DNA from: Miscanthus floridulus | Lineage: Eukaryota > Streptophyta > Magnoliopsida > Poales > Poaceae | Assembly (NCBI RefSeq): GCF_019320115.1 | Contig: NC_089581.1 | Coordinates: 11,223,707 to 11,287,706 of the forward strand | DNA length: 64,000 nt | Direction: 5' to 3' | Shown here: positions 50,361 through 61,379 of the stretch, one piece after another | How the letters are laid out: every line of letters begins with the position of its first letter | Position numbering within the stretch: position 1 is the first letter of the stretch | Notes under the pieces: model-generated | What the model was told of the DNA's origin: nothing | What the model saw: only the letters and a program-made list of their open reading frames with translations | The model's database searches: none | Position numbers and translations under genes: made by a program

Positions 50361-50721
50361 AAGGTAACTGAAATCCCTTCAATTCCTATGTTCAGTGCTA
50401 TTTTAATTCCTATGTTCAGTGCTATTTTAATTCCTATGATCAGTTTTTAGTGTGAACTGAAACTTTCAAGTGTGAACTGAAACTTTCAAATCAGTAGTGC
50501 ATGCAAATGTGAACAGCCATCCACTAGTGCATGCAAATGTGAACATCCATCCACTAGTGCATGCAAGTGTGAACATCCATCCAGTAGTGCACGGCAGTTG
50601 TGACTATATATAGCACAGCCACGGCACCTATAGTCATTGCTTCCCTTTCTTTTCTGCTTCCCTTTCTTACCTACAGCCATCCTTCTCTGCTACCCACTGT
50701 TCACGACTGCCCTTTGCTGCC
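50361..50721 (+). other. Spacer between the two PIF/Harbinger genes
   Basis: Contains short tandem repeats: AATTCCTATGTTCAGTGCTA repeated near 50379-50430, and about four copies of a roughly 30-bp unit around GTGCATGCAAATGTGAACA at 50490-50590. TATATATAGCACAG near 50603 may be the promoter of the transposase gene. Confidence 0.6.
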
Positions 50722-51808
50722 ATGGATGGAGATGGGAGCTTCGACCCTGATGATCTGTACTCCATGGATGACTATCTTCAAGAACAAGATATTCTGGATG
50801 ATCTAGGCGATCATCTTGTAGCTGGATTGCAGTCTGTTGTTGGTGCCATACAAGGTGGACGATCTCGTTCTGGTCCTAGGCGATATGTGGACAGGCCTCG
50901 TGAACAAGCAGCCCAACAAGTGACAGCTCTAACATTGACTGCAGTATATGGTGGAGTGTTTGAAAAAGTTTGTTGAGGGTGTCATTGCAGTATATGGTGG
51001 AGAGTACTTGAGACGCCCTACAGTAGAGGATGTACAACGTTTGTTGGAGAGAGGTGAGCGACGTGGTTTTCCTGGCATGATAGGGAGTATTGACTGCATG
51101 CATTGGCATTGGGAAAAATGTCCCTATGCATGGAAGGGGCAATATACTCGTGGTGATCATGGTGTACCAACCATCATTCTTGAAGCCGTTGCTTCACATG
51201 ACCGATGGATATGGCATGCTTTCTTTGGAGTGGCGGGATCCAACAATGACATCAATGTGCTGAATCAATCTGATTTGTTTGTCGATCAGTTAAGAGGAGA
51301 ATCTCCACAGGTGCAGTATTTTGTGAATGGAAGGGAATATACCAAACCTTATTATCTTGCAGATGGAATATACCCAGATTGGGCTGTCTTTGTCAAGTCC
51401 ATACGCGCACCACAATCAGCTGAGCACAAGCTGTTTGCACAAGAGCAAGAGGGGGCAAGAAAAGATGTTGAATGTGCATTTGGGATTTTACAATCTCGCT
51501 TTCACATTTTGCGTCGGCCAGCACGTCTATTTGAACAAGGGGATCTTGAGAATGTCGTGAAAGCTTGTATAATCCTCCACAATATGATAATCGAGGATGA
51601 GAAGGATATAGAGGACGATGCTTTTGACTTGAACGAGGAAGGAACCACATCTACTGCTCAGCCATCTACAATCACTCAAGCACACGATCCTGCGATGGAG
51701 GAGGTACTACAGAGAACTACCGAGATTCGTGACCGTGATGCTCACAGGCAACTACAATCTGATTTGATTGATCACATTTGGCAAAAATTTGGCCATCGAA
51801 CTAATTAG
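50722..51808 (+). pseudogene. PIF/Harbinger DDE transposase with an internal deletion
   Basis: The N-terminal part starts at ATG 50722 (MDGDGSFDPDDLYSMDD) and runs to about 50925. The catalytic part runs from about 50948 (ECLKKFVEGVIAVYGGEYL) to 51808 in another frame. The stretch usually found between them, a helical DNA-binding region of well over 100 residues, is missing. The DDE_Tnp_4 catalytic core looks complete, with GSIDCMHW (first Asp), SNNDINVL (second Asp) and DVECAFGILQSRF (Glu). The family cuts and pastes the element at TWA sites. This copy probably makes no full transposase and would depend on another element for movement. Confidence 0.85.
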
Positions 51809-53564
51809 GTAGAAATGAGTTTATATATATTCTATGATACTTTGCTTTGGCTATGTTACAATAGTTCTGATATTGTACTCTCTATCTAATTTTCTTATAA
51901 TAAAGTTCTTTATTTACTAACTCATCTTATTTTTCTAGGTTGATGATGAAGACATGAAACTATTGAGGGCTTCTTTCTGGAGGGTCGGTGGCTTAAAAAT
52001 GGAGGATGCTGGACTGTTTTCTGAAGGATGGAAGACGTCTGAAGCAACAACTCAAGATTATCTATATATTTTAGTGTTACTATCTATATTTATATTCTTG
52101 CAGTAATGGACCGATCCTAGCTATTATCTAAACTTCATGGTTGCTGGTTGATCGAATATGCAGTACTGTATCTATATGTAGTATGGTTTCATGTCTTTTG
52201 AATGATTGAAGCGATACAGTACTATATCTATATGTGTTGTGTTCATTTGCCGGTGCTTGAATTGGGAGCTTCAGTTGCCGGCCTTTTTTTTTTTTTGAAA
52301 GGCAATTGCTGCTGTGATCGTTATATGATATATGGATGTAGCATGGCTGCTGTATGCCACAGGGTGGATCACATGTAGTATGCCATAGCTAATCATCTTG
52401 GTTTGTGCTGCCTAATAAATGTTTTTGTCTATAGAAACTACTATTATGAACTTTGCATTGGGGAGCATAGAGTCTAGTGATGGAGTCTTTGAAGTTTAGA
52501 CTCTATGAGTGGAGTCTGCATTGGGACTGCCCTAACATAATTTGACAACCTAGGATGCCCAACATTCCCGTACCAAACCTTCAAGGGTAACGATTCACCA
52601 CAAAAACAATCAGCAATAAATCAAATCAAAATTATTCATGTCCGATTATGATCAACTCATTTTCTTAAAACATGAATTACCGTAAACTCCTGACCTTGTC
52701 CTTCTTCTCGGGCCATGCAGCAGGCTGTTTATACTCCTTGGGCAGTGACACCAAACACATCACAGGAGACCTTGGGCAGCTGCGCTCATGGTGCCTCTGG
52801 CTCCCATCCCCATCGAAATCCACACAGGGGATATAGTGGTAGCCGCTCTTGGCGCCGCAAAGCTTCCAGTGGTAACGCACACCCGGGCTGAACAAAGGCG
52901 GGAGTTTCCTCTCCTTACTTGGAGCCTTCCTCTTCGCCGCCTCGGGATCATCATCCTCGCCGTCACCCTCACTGGGCTCGTCTTCCAATTCCAGCTGCGG
53001 CGGCTTCTCCTCCTCCTCCTCCGCAGGGGCCTTCCCCGAATTGTCCCCGCCCTGCTCGGGCATGGGCAGCTCCGCTTCCTGTTCCGGCTCCATCTCCATG
53101 TCTGGCTCCTGTTCCTGCTCCTGCTCCGGTTCCTTCTCCTTCGGCTCCGGGTCGGTTACCGGAGCCGGCTCGGAGTGATCGGCCTTCGCAGCGGCGGCAT
53201 CCGGCGAGGCGGTGGCATTGGAGCGGTGAGGATGGGAATGGGATCCAGACGGAGCAGGGTGGCGCTTCTTGTGGCTGTGCGGGACGGGGCGGGGCTTCCG
53301 GTGAGCGTGCCCGCCGCCGGCGGCGGCGGTGCGATTGTGGGAGGCGGTTGGCAGTGCGGCGACTTCGGCTGCGAAGGATGAGTGCTCGGTAGAGATCTGC
53401 TGGGAGGAGGAAGTCGGGGAGACTGAGGTCCAGATGATGGCGAAGGAGAGGCCAAGGGCGATGGCGATGCCGACCTTGGCGCCGAAGCCCAGCGCCGGGC
53501 GGCGGCGCCAGCAGCCCAGGAGCCCGGAAGAGGGGCGGCCGGGCGGACCGCGGGCCACCGTCAT

Positions 53565-54136
53565 GCGGCGGCGGGCAGTGGGCCGGTGGGTTGGTGGGGC
53601 GAGGCTGTCGGTGCGAGTGGTTGGCGTGGACTCTGCAGCCGGAGGCGGAGCCGTGGAGGCTTGGAGAAGAGAAGCAACAGAGGGTGGCAGCGGCAGTTGG
53701 GAGTGGGACTGCGGAGCCGAACAAGCCGGTTAATAACACGCTTTGTTCACTTCGTTTTTTCACTAGGCTCTCAGTGTCTCAGACGACGGAATTTTTCCAT
53801 TTCCAGTGTTTCTAAAATAAAATGATTAATATAGAATTTCTGTACGAGTTTTGTAAAATTTCTAGGTTATAAAAAATCTCACATACTCACTCCATTCTAA
53901 ATTATATGTTATTTAACTTTTTTTTAGTATATAATTTTTATTACACACTTAGATATATATTATGTCTAAAACAACTTATAATTTAGACCGAGGGAGTCGA
54001 ACACAATGGATATGGGCAAAGTAATTTGTTTTGGCAAAGTAAATTTTATCTGTAAGAACATGTTTTATGTGTACACACTGGATCTACACCGAGATTCATT
54101 AGGGGAAGGGGCAATAATTTTATGTCACTCCTATTG
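53565..54136 (-). promoter_or_regulatory. Promoter and upstream region of the PMT28-like gene
   Basis: GC-rich directly upstream of the ATG, then AT-rich from about 53750, with a Stowaway-like MITE at 53886-53996. No further gene is seen up to the LTR that starts near 54137. Confidence 0.45.
53886..53996. mobile_element. Stowaway-like MITE (111 bp)
   Basis: The ends CTCACTCCATTCTAAATTAT and, reversed from the right, CTCCCTCGGTCTAAATTATA form imperfect terminal inverted repeats with the CTCCCTC...TAAATTATAA pattern of grass Stowaway elements. The interior is AT-rich. The expected TA duplication is present on the left only. Confidence 0.65.
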
Positions 54137-56322
54137 TGTCGGTGTTTCGAGTAAACACCAACGAGTAAATTTATATTATTGCGTATCTGGTCCGGATGAT
54201 GTGCTAAAAAGATACAAGGTTTATACTGGTTCGGACAAAATGTCCCTACATCTAGTTCGTGGCTGTTGCTCGTGTTATTAGCACCAAAAAATTTATAGTA
54301 GGGGTTACAAATGAGCAAGAGAGGAAAAGATCCCAAGTCTCTAATGGAAAGGTCGAATGGGTGCTGAGAGCTTGGTTGCTGCTCAGCTCTGTGTGATGTG
54401 ATGTGTAGTGTGTTCAATCGATCTCCTCCTTAATGGGGTACCCTGCCTTCCCTTTTATAGATCAAGGGGAAGCAAGAATTACAGATAGGAGAAAGAAGAA
54501 AAACCAGAGGCCAGGGAGGTCCTTCAAAGATGCCGGATCTTTCTTTTCCTCTGAGCGAGCCCCCTTGACACGGCAGACGGTGCCAAGGCTAGCTCCATGT
54601 TGGGTGCATGCCCGCTGATGATGCCATGTTCAGACTTTCCCGCCCCGGCGGGCGACGCGACGGACCAGGGTGCTAAACCGCGACCCTACGGAGAGCAGAC
54701 GACATAGTGAGCGCACGTCCGTTACCGTAGATAATGCGAGTTTCATCCTGGACCATAGCGGTTGTCGTATGCTTCCGTCAGGATCCACGCCCGAGGGCAA
54801 ATGGCGGCGCCCACAACACTGTAAGACAAATGTCGGTGCCTACAATATTGTTCGGGCTCTGACATGCCTGGAATGGCTTAAAGCGCACGTCCTGTCATAT
54901 CCTGACAGTACTTTTCTGCTGGCGTGCTGGGTATGATCCTCGGTATTGCGGTTGACTTAAGTGCCCTGCCTTATCCACGCGCGTAGTTATGAAGGAGCAG
55001 TGCACAGATGTCGGGCGAGACGGAGCCAACCCCTGGACGTCGAGCGAGGCGGAGCTAGCCCCTAGACATCGGGCGAGGCGGAGTCACCCCCCGGACATAG
55101 GGCGAGGCGGAGCTAGCCTTCGAACATCGGGCAAGGCGGAGCCATCCCCCAGACATCGGGCGAGGCAGATCCAGCCTCCGATCATCAGGCGAGACAAAGT
55201 CTGCCCTCAGATGCCGGGCAAGGCGGAGCCAGTCCCCGGACGTCGGGCGAGGCAGAGTCGGCCTTTGAACATCGGGCAAGGCAGAGTCTGCCCTTAGACG
55301 TTGGACGAGGCGGAGCCAGCCCTTAGGGGTTGGGCGAGATGGAGTCTGCCCTTAGACGTCGGGTGAGGTAGAGCCGGCCCTCGGGGGTTGGGCGAGACAG
55401 AGTCTGCCCTTAGACATCGGACAAGGCGGAGCCAGCCTCCAAACATCGGGTGAGGTGGAGCCAGCCCTCGAGAGTCAGGTGAGATGGAGTCTGCCCTCAG
55501 ACGTCGGGCGAGGCGAAGCCGGCCCTCGGGGGTCGAGCAAGACGGAGTCTGCCATCGGGGGTCGGGCGAGACGGAGTCTACCCTCAGACGTTGGGCAAGG
55601 CAGAGCCTGCCCTCGGGGGCCGGGTGAGATAGAGTCTGCCCTCAGACGTCGGGCGAGGCAGAGCCTGCCCTCGTGGATTGGGCAAGACAGAGTCTACCCT
55701 CAGACATCGGGCGAGGCAGAGCCAGCCCTCGGGAGCTAGCTCGAGGCGGGGCCTATGGTCTCGGTCGATGGACGAGGAGTGACCTGGTGAGTGGTGTAGT
55801 CACACTCTCGATCACGTGGGTGAATCAACGTTGATGGCAATTAGCTGCTCATCTTCAGGTACCCTACTATTGGTCCTTGGCAGTAGCCCCCGAGCCCCCA
55901 AGCGATTCGAGTAGAATTGCCTGGGGGATTTTTCGATTTGCTGGTGGGTGCGCGCGAGCGCACCCGGTGGGTGTAGCCCACGAGCCTACGGAGGAGTATG
56001 ATACTCCTTTAGAGGGTTTTCCGAACAAGAGGGTTTTGAGAGCCTCGGTCCTCTATCGTTGTCTACGGCGTGCCTTGAAGATGGTGATTTCTTCTTTGTC
56101 AAGGCCGGACCCTTTGTGGGTATGGTCGCGAGGTTTGATGGTTGTTTAGCCGGATAGCTCAATTGGGATCCTGGCATCTCGTTCGTGGGGACCCGGCTAG
56201 GGTTAGCCCGCCTGAGACTCGATCATGGGCCGAGACTCCTGTGAAGCTCATGCGCCTAAGTTTTGGCTGCTCGCGGGCCCATCCTTTATCATCAGGGTGC
56301 CTTGGGACGGCCGTCAAAACTG
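54137..56322 (+). mobile_element. LTR and leader region of a decayed Gypsy-type retroelement
   Basis: TGTCGGTGTTTCGAG at 54137 looks like an LTR start. The following sequence, including AGGTTTATACTGGTTCGGAC (about 54218) and GCAGTAGCCCCCGAGCCCCC (about 55882), is typical of long grass Gypsy LTRs. A tandem array fills about 54990-55750. The other LTR lies outside the window, so the LTR end and the target duplication cannot be checked. The lineage is uncertain. Confidence 0.6.
54990..55750 (+). repeat. Tandem array of a ~29-bp unit (about 25 copies)
   Basis: Degenerate head-to-tail copies around ACATCGGGCGAGGCGGAGCC, each followed by AGCCCTCGG or variants. There are no unique spacers. The phase between unit length and codon is nearly in frame, which produces open frames on both strands that are not genes. 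Confidence 0.9.
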
Positions 56323-57421
56323 TTGGTGGGCTAGCCCTTAAACTTCTAGGCCCAAGCAGGCCAGAGGAACGTTTTTTGACACATATCCCTTTTGCTGGTA
56401 AAGAGTCCTGGTCTGCCCAGGGAGGCAAAATGTTCGGCGTGCCTTTGGAGGGAAAGGATAGATATTGTGGGCGCATATCCCGTGACGTGATGTGGTGGCG
56501 AATCATGATAGGCACGGAGATCTAGGCGGATGGTTGCTTTTCTCGCATCCGTCGCCCCTATAAAACCAAAGAGTTTGCCCCTAGGGTTTCATACTTTGCC
56601 TCCTTACCTTTGCATCTGCAACCTCCGCCGCCAATCATCTAAGCCTCCCGCATCCATGTTTCAGCCATCGTCGAATTCGCATCCACCACTCCAATCCTCC
56701 AATGGAGCCGTGGTGCCGCTCTGATATCACCCTTCAGCGCCTAGAGGGCCTCATTCACCGTGGTCTCCTTTGCGCGTGGATCGCCGCCGAGGAGTGGCGG
56801 CTGCCCGGCGATGAGGACGCGTCGTCGCTCGAAGGCTACGTTGTGTCCTTCGCTCACTTCCACGAGCAGGGTTGATGGGCCAGCCCTCTAACTCCTGGGC
56901 CTAGGCAGGCTGGAGGAACGTTTTTTGACCCGTATCTCTTCTGCTGGTAAAGATTCCTGGTCCACCCGGGAAGGCAAAACGTCCAACGCGTCTTTGGAGG
57001 GAAAGGATAGGGATTACGGGCTGGTATCCCATGTGGTGACATGGTGGCGAATCGTGGTAGGCGTGGAGATCTAGGCGGACGATTGCCTTCCTAGCATCCG
57101 TCGCCCCTATAAAACTAAAGGGTTTGCCCCTAGGGTTTCGTACATTGCCTCCTTACCTTTGCATTTACAACCTCCGCCGCCAATCGCCTAAGCCTCCCGC
57201 ATCCACATCTTAGCCGCTGTCAAGTTCACATCCATCCACCCTAATTATTTAATGGAGCCATGGTGTAGATCCGATGTCACCCTCCAGTGCCTGAAGGGCC
57301 TCATTCGCCATGGCCTTCTTTGCACGTGGACCACCGCCGAGGAGTGGCAACTGCCCGGCAATGAGGACGCGCTATCGCCGCCTGAAGGCTACGTTGTGTC
57401 CTTCGCTCACTTCCATGAGTA
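56323..57421 (+). repeat. Direct tandem duplication, two copies of about 549 bp
   Basis: Copy 1 is 56323-56871 and copy 2 is 56872-57421. Each starts near TTGGTGGGC/TTGATGGGC and contains CGTTTTTTGAC, GTCGCCCCTATAAAAC (a TATA box), CCTCCGCCGCCAATC, an ATGGAGCC start and about 170 bp of the following gag-like frame ending in TCACTTCCA. The copies differ at scattered sites. Confidence 0.9.
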
Positions 57422-58190
57422 GGGATTCTTCACCCCCACAAACAAGTTCCTTCAGGGGTTACTGCATTACTATAAGGTGGAGCTACAGCACCTTAATCCC
57501 AATGGGATCCAGCACATTGCGACGTTTGTCACCCTGTGTGAGGGGTTCTTGGGGATTTGTCCCCACTTTGACCTGTGGCAGTATTTCTTCACCGTCACCG
57601 TCCTAAAGAAGCGGGAGAAGAGGCAAGAGCTGAATGTGCCGATGGGATGCACCGGCATCTAGCTCCGCAACAACCGTTCAACGAGTACCCACCGATGCGT
57701 CTGTCAACCTCCAACAAGGGGTGGCATTCGTATTGGTACTACGTCAAGGATGACGCAGCCGCCCCCTTGCCAGCATTCACCGGGCGCCTCATCAAAGAGG
57801 TCCCAGAATCATGGAGGAAGTGGGGGGGTCCCGGATAAAGACAAGAAGAAAATCTAGGACCATCTCGCCACCATTGGAATTCTGAAGGAGAGGGGCGTGA
57901 TGGGGTCAGGGATCTTCGGCGCCTACCATACATGAAGAGTGGCGCTGCTGATGAGGCGCGCGCTTCCCCTACATATGATGGCGCTCGGAGCATCACTTGA
58001 TGGGACGACACTCGCTGAGGGAGTGCTCTCCCCCTCTGAAGTGGCACAACGCATCAAGGAGGCGATGGAGCCTTCATGGGATGACACCGGCGCCGTTCTT
58101 GATTTTGTGTATCCGGTGCCGGGGCATCCCCCAATGTGGCCGGAACCGAGGTACATTGACTTTGTAAGTTCTCTTTCCCCATGCCTCCTT
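57252..58190 (+). pseudogene. Gag-like protein with a 'putative gypsy type transposon' domain, broken
   Basis: From ATG 57252 the frame reads MEPWCRSDVTLQCLKGLIRHG and, after an in-frame TAG at 57420, GFFTPTNKFLQGLLHYYKVE, LCEGFLGICPHFDLW and KRQELNVPMGC, then another TAG. Further parts follow with frameshifts, such as DKDKKKI, LIKEVPESWRKWG and PPMWPEPRYIDF near 58130. This resembles the plant domain listed as putative gypsy type transposon (PF04195-like), found in large non-autonomous or degraded grass retroelements. A probable intron or break follows GTAAGT near 58165. A truncated first copy lies at 56702-56873. No intact product is possible. Confidence 0.7.
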
Positions 58191-59790
58191 TTTAATTAAA
58201 CTCCTGATCCCTTGATGCTGATATTGAGATAGGGGGACCAGCCGAAGAGACTCGTCCTTATGGATCGCCTGTCCCCGCTGTCAAAGTACACACTCATGGT
58301 GGCGGCAAATCGCACCATGGCCGAGTGGCAGAAGAAGGCCAAGGAGGATGAGAGGAGGAAGAAGCAAAGAAGTTGCTGGCGCAGGAGCGAGGAGAGGAGA
58401 CAGACAGTGATGCGGATGACAATGATGAGGATGATGAGGTAGTTGACGACATTGAGTGGGCTGACTCAGCTAGTGAGGATACGCTGATAGGTATCCACTT
58501 GTCCGTGCAGGGGCCTTTCCTGTTCCACATGGGGAAAAGCATGCCCGTGGGGCCAATGGAGACGGGCTAAACCGTCGGCCTACCCTAGGAGACAGCAGGA
58601 GCGAGTGGGTCTACCGCTGCACCCGAGGTGCCGATGTAGGGGTATGGCCCCGCCACCGCACCTCAAGAGCTATCAGGAGCGGGCAGATCTATCTCCGCGC
58701 CCAAGGTGTCAGTGGAGGGGGGTGGCTCCACTGTCGCACCCTCGGACACAAGGGAGGTGGACCCCTCTATTAAGGAGCAGGGGGTGGGCTCAAAATGGTC
58801 CTGACCCGATGAGGTGGAGTAGGGGCCTGAGGGTTCATCACCCAAATGTCTCCACTGCCCAACAGCGCCAACGTAAGTCACCAGCTTCTCTATTTTATAT
58901 GTTTTCTCTATTTTTCTCTACTTTCGCTTGTTTTCATCGTGACTCATGCCTTTTGTTTCTTCTACAGCATCAGGAGATGGGTCAGATGGGGCACTTCTTT
59001 AGCGCTGGCACCTAAGAAGAGCATCACCCTTTAGGAAAGGCGGGGGCCATCGCCTGATGTCGCTCTCATTTTAGGCGAGAGCGGAGCTAGCGTCATAGCC
59101 TCGTCGGCCGATCAGACACCACCCACGGTGGGGCCCATGCCCTCAGTGGGTCAAGCGGTCGGCAAAGCTAAGGGGTGCCCTCGGAGGTTGTCGTGTAATC
59201 GGCGATGGAAGCGATTCTGCTGCCAATGTCTAAGCGGACGGAGCTACCGGCCGCACTCATTGCATCGACCACGGTGGGCGTGGCGCAGCCAGACAAGGTC
59301 CTACCAATGGAGGCAGAGGTGATGCTAGCTATGATGGACGGGTCACAGACCAAAGCTGCGGTGGTGGCGCCCGAGGCAGCGGCACGTCCCGTGCTACCGA
59401 CAGCCCAAGAGACGACGCCCGTTGTGGGTAGGACGGAGGGGGTCATGGCTGAGGGACCCCCTGACACCATGGTGGTTGCTAAGGAGACTAGTAGGGAGTT
59501 GTCCCTGGTCCTAACACTAGGGGGCAGGGGGGCAATCATCCGCCCATGTGGGATGAGCCCCTGCTCCGGTGGGTGAGTCCACAGGACCCGTCGTCGGAAC
59601 TCTTCACCCTCGACAATGCCGCTGAGGGCATGGAGCGGGAGAGTCTCAACAAGGGGATCACAGCTGCGCTGGAAGCTCTGAACTAGGCTAGGGTGCCCTA
59701 TGAGATGTCATCATTCCCACCGACTGGGTATTCACTTAGTCTTGCATCTCGCTCTCATCTTTCTTCATCTATTTTTGTTTTCTAACCATC
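58191..59790 (+). pseudogene. Degraded continuation of the retroelement ORF (acidic and proline-rich linker)
   Basis: Short frames with Asp/Glu-rich parts (ADDNDEDDEVVDDIEW near 58400) and Ala/Thr/Val-rich parts (59205-59576), broken by stops and frameshifts. They probably link the gag-like domain with the coiled-coil region at 59800. I recognise no catalytic domain. Confidence 0.4.
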
Positions 59791-59799
59791 GTCTTTTTT

Positions 59800-60793
59800 C
59801 AGTCTCTTATTGCTCGCAGCCGAGAGAAATCTTGGTTCCTTCGCGAGCATAAGGAGGACTAGGACCGCCTCATTGATGAGGCATGGCTGCATAGGGACAT
59901 GACCACCTAGCTCTGATAGAGGGTGGCCGAGTTGACTCCCCTTACCGTGGAGGTGGACAATCTTCAATGGCGGGAGGCCGAGGCCCGCCGAGACACGGAG
60001 GACGCCGAGGAGTCTTTTGATGAATTATCAGAGAGGGCACGATGGGATGAGGAGGAGGCCACTAGAGTGCAGAAGGAGCAAGATGAGTTGCTCTAACGGG
60101 ATGTCGAGACCCACCAGCGAATCATTGACCTCCTGGCCGAGGCTGAGAAGGAGCGGGATCTCAGGCAGGGAGCCAAGGGGAGGTCCGCAGCCCTAGAGCA
60201 AAGGGTGAAACTAGATGCCAAGGCAGTCACCTAGCTTCTCAAGGAGTGAGATGAGGAATGCTAGACTATGGAGAGGCTCTGCTTGGAGCACGGTGTGTCC
60301 CATGGGGAGCTCGACTAGGCCGTCTGAGAGGGTGATGAGGCGTAGCAGAGGATCAGCTCCCTCTAGGCCGAGCTTGGAATCATAAAAGCCTAGAAGCTAG
60401 AGGCTAAGGGCGCCACTATCGAACTAGCCACGGATCTTGCCAAGGCGAGGAGTCTTCTTTAGGCAGAGAGTGACGAGCTCGATCTGTTGAAGATTGCCCT
60501 TGGCGTAATCTACGACGACCTATAGGTGGTGCAGGCAGAGGGGACCAGCTCGCTCGTGGCCCGTGCCATAGATGTGCCAGCTAGAGAAGGAAGCACTTCG
60601 CTCAGGGATCACCCAAGCCTTCACCATTGCCCGCTCGCATTATGATGAAAGCATCGACTTGGAGGCGATGAGCCTCGGTTATGCGCCGGGCTACGAAGCC
60701 TCTGAGATGGATGAAATAGAAGTGGCGGTGGCTCCTCTCGCGAAAACCCTAGCAAGCAAAGTTGAAGATATAGTTCTCCCTTGGAGGGGGTAG
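59800..60793 (+). pseudogene. Degraded coiled-coil C-terminal region of the retroelement protein
   Basis: Read in one frame the DNA encodes a Glu/Arg/Leu/Ala-rich coiled coil, e.g. REKSWFLREHKED, WREAEARRDTEDAEES and LLAEAEKERDLRQGAK, interrupted by more than ten stops. The frame ends with an open stretch (SYDE-like ARSHYDESIDLEAMSLGYA) and TAG at 60791. Nearly all stops are TAG where Gln fits the context. There are no protease, RT or integrase motifs, so the element is probably non-autonomous. Confidence 0.6.
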
Positions 60794-61379
60794 TTAGTCA
60801 AATAGGTCTGATGGACATTATCTATAATCTGTGGACAAGTTGTCGGCACTTTTGTATTTTGAAAACAGATTCGTATTTCATTTTGTTTAAACAAATTCAT
60901 CATTTTGTTTCATTTGGTTGAACTTGCTTTCTTCTCTTTTTTGCATTCGAAAAAAGGGGCTCATGCAATCCGACCCTTCCATTTGTTAAGACCATAGGGC
61001 CCAAGGTGTATAAGAGGGAAACTTTGATTATGCTGGTGAGCAAAGTTACCGTAGCCATCGGGGCATGGGTTTTTTGCAGTCTCACCAGATATGCTCGGTT
61101 ATTTATTCCCACAAACCTTGCCACTGACCTTAACTTGAGGAAGAGGTCCGACGCAGCGACTATTTCAAAAAAGGGGTGATTTATACCTTTATTAGCCCCC
61201 GAGTGAGACCGACCCCTTGCGGTTGTTGGGGTCGAATGTCACTAGAGACCAAAGAGAGGATAGTGAAACTACTCTTGTATTCACACGTACCCCTTCCTTA
61301 GGATTTTAGCTATCATTCTACGACCATGCATTTGGTCTCATTACAAGTCCAACCTTCTCCGAGCCCCCACATGTGGTGA
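60794..61379. other. Retroelement non-coding part; no gene recognised
   Basis: AT-rich then mixed sequence without useful frames. AGCCCCCGAGTGAGACC near 61195 resembles the start of a repeated block that recurs at about 62830. Confidence 0.4.

Larger units (their letters stand above)
48470..52532 (+). mobile_element. PIF/Harbinger DNA transposon (4063 bp) inside PMT28 exon 2
   Basis: The terminal inverted repeats are identical over the first 20 bp (GGGCAGTCCCAATGCAGACT) and continue imperfectly (GAGTCTA). The target duplication TAA is at 48467-48469 and 52533-52535. The element carries both genes of the superfamily, a Myb/SANT-like ORF1 and a DDE_Tnp_4 transposase, in the same direction. The left end at about 48600-48950 is GC-rich and gives spurious frames on both strands. 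Intact ends and an open ORF1 suggest a young insertion. Removing it with one TAA restores an exon of exactly 50 codons. Confidence 0.95.
45692..53564 (-). pseudogene. PMT28: PMT28-like SAM-dependent methyltransferase gene, exon 2 split by a transposon
   Basis: Coding exons are 52695..53564, exon 2 as 52536..52578 plus 48363..48469, 47509..47779, 47327..47419, 46867..47041, 46502..46747, 46164..46358 and 45692..45890. Ignoring the insert, the exons total 732 residues, close to Arabidopsis PMT28. The product would be a type II Golgi protein with a short basic N-terminus, a membrane segment at about residues 26-48, a His/Pro-rich and acidic stem, then the DUF248 methyltransferase domain. Visible motifs are YHYIPCVDFDG, the SAM-binding [50 protein letters not shown] and [14 protein letters not shown]. 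This family is linked to wall-polysaccharide methylation; the exact substrate is not known. A 4063-bp PIF/Harbinger element interrupts exon 2, so a normal mRNA is unlikely. Confidence 0.9.

Noticed and set aside
52788..53733. Plus- and minus-strand frames of 130-260 codons overlapping the first PMT28 exon
   Set aside because: They are other-frame shadows of the GC-rich exon 1, which itself joins in frame to the next exon of a known family.
54990..55750. CRISPR-like array
   Set aside because: The units are contiguous and degenerate without unique spacers, and this is a plant nuclear repeat.
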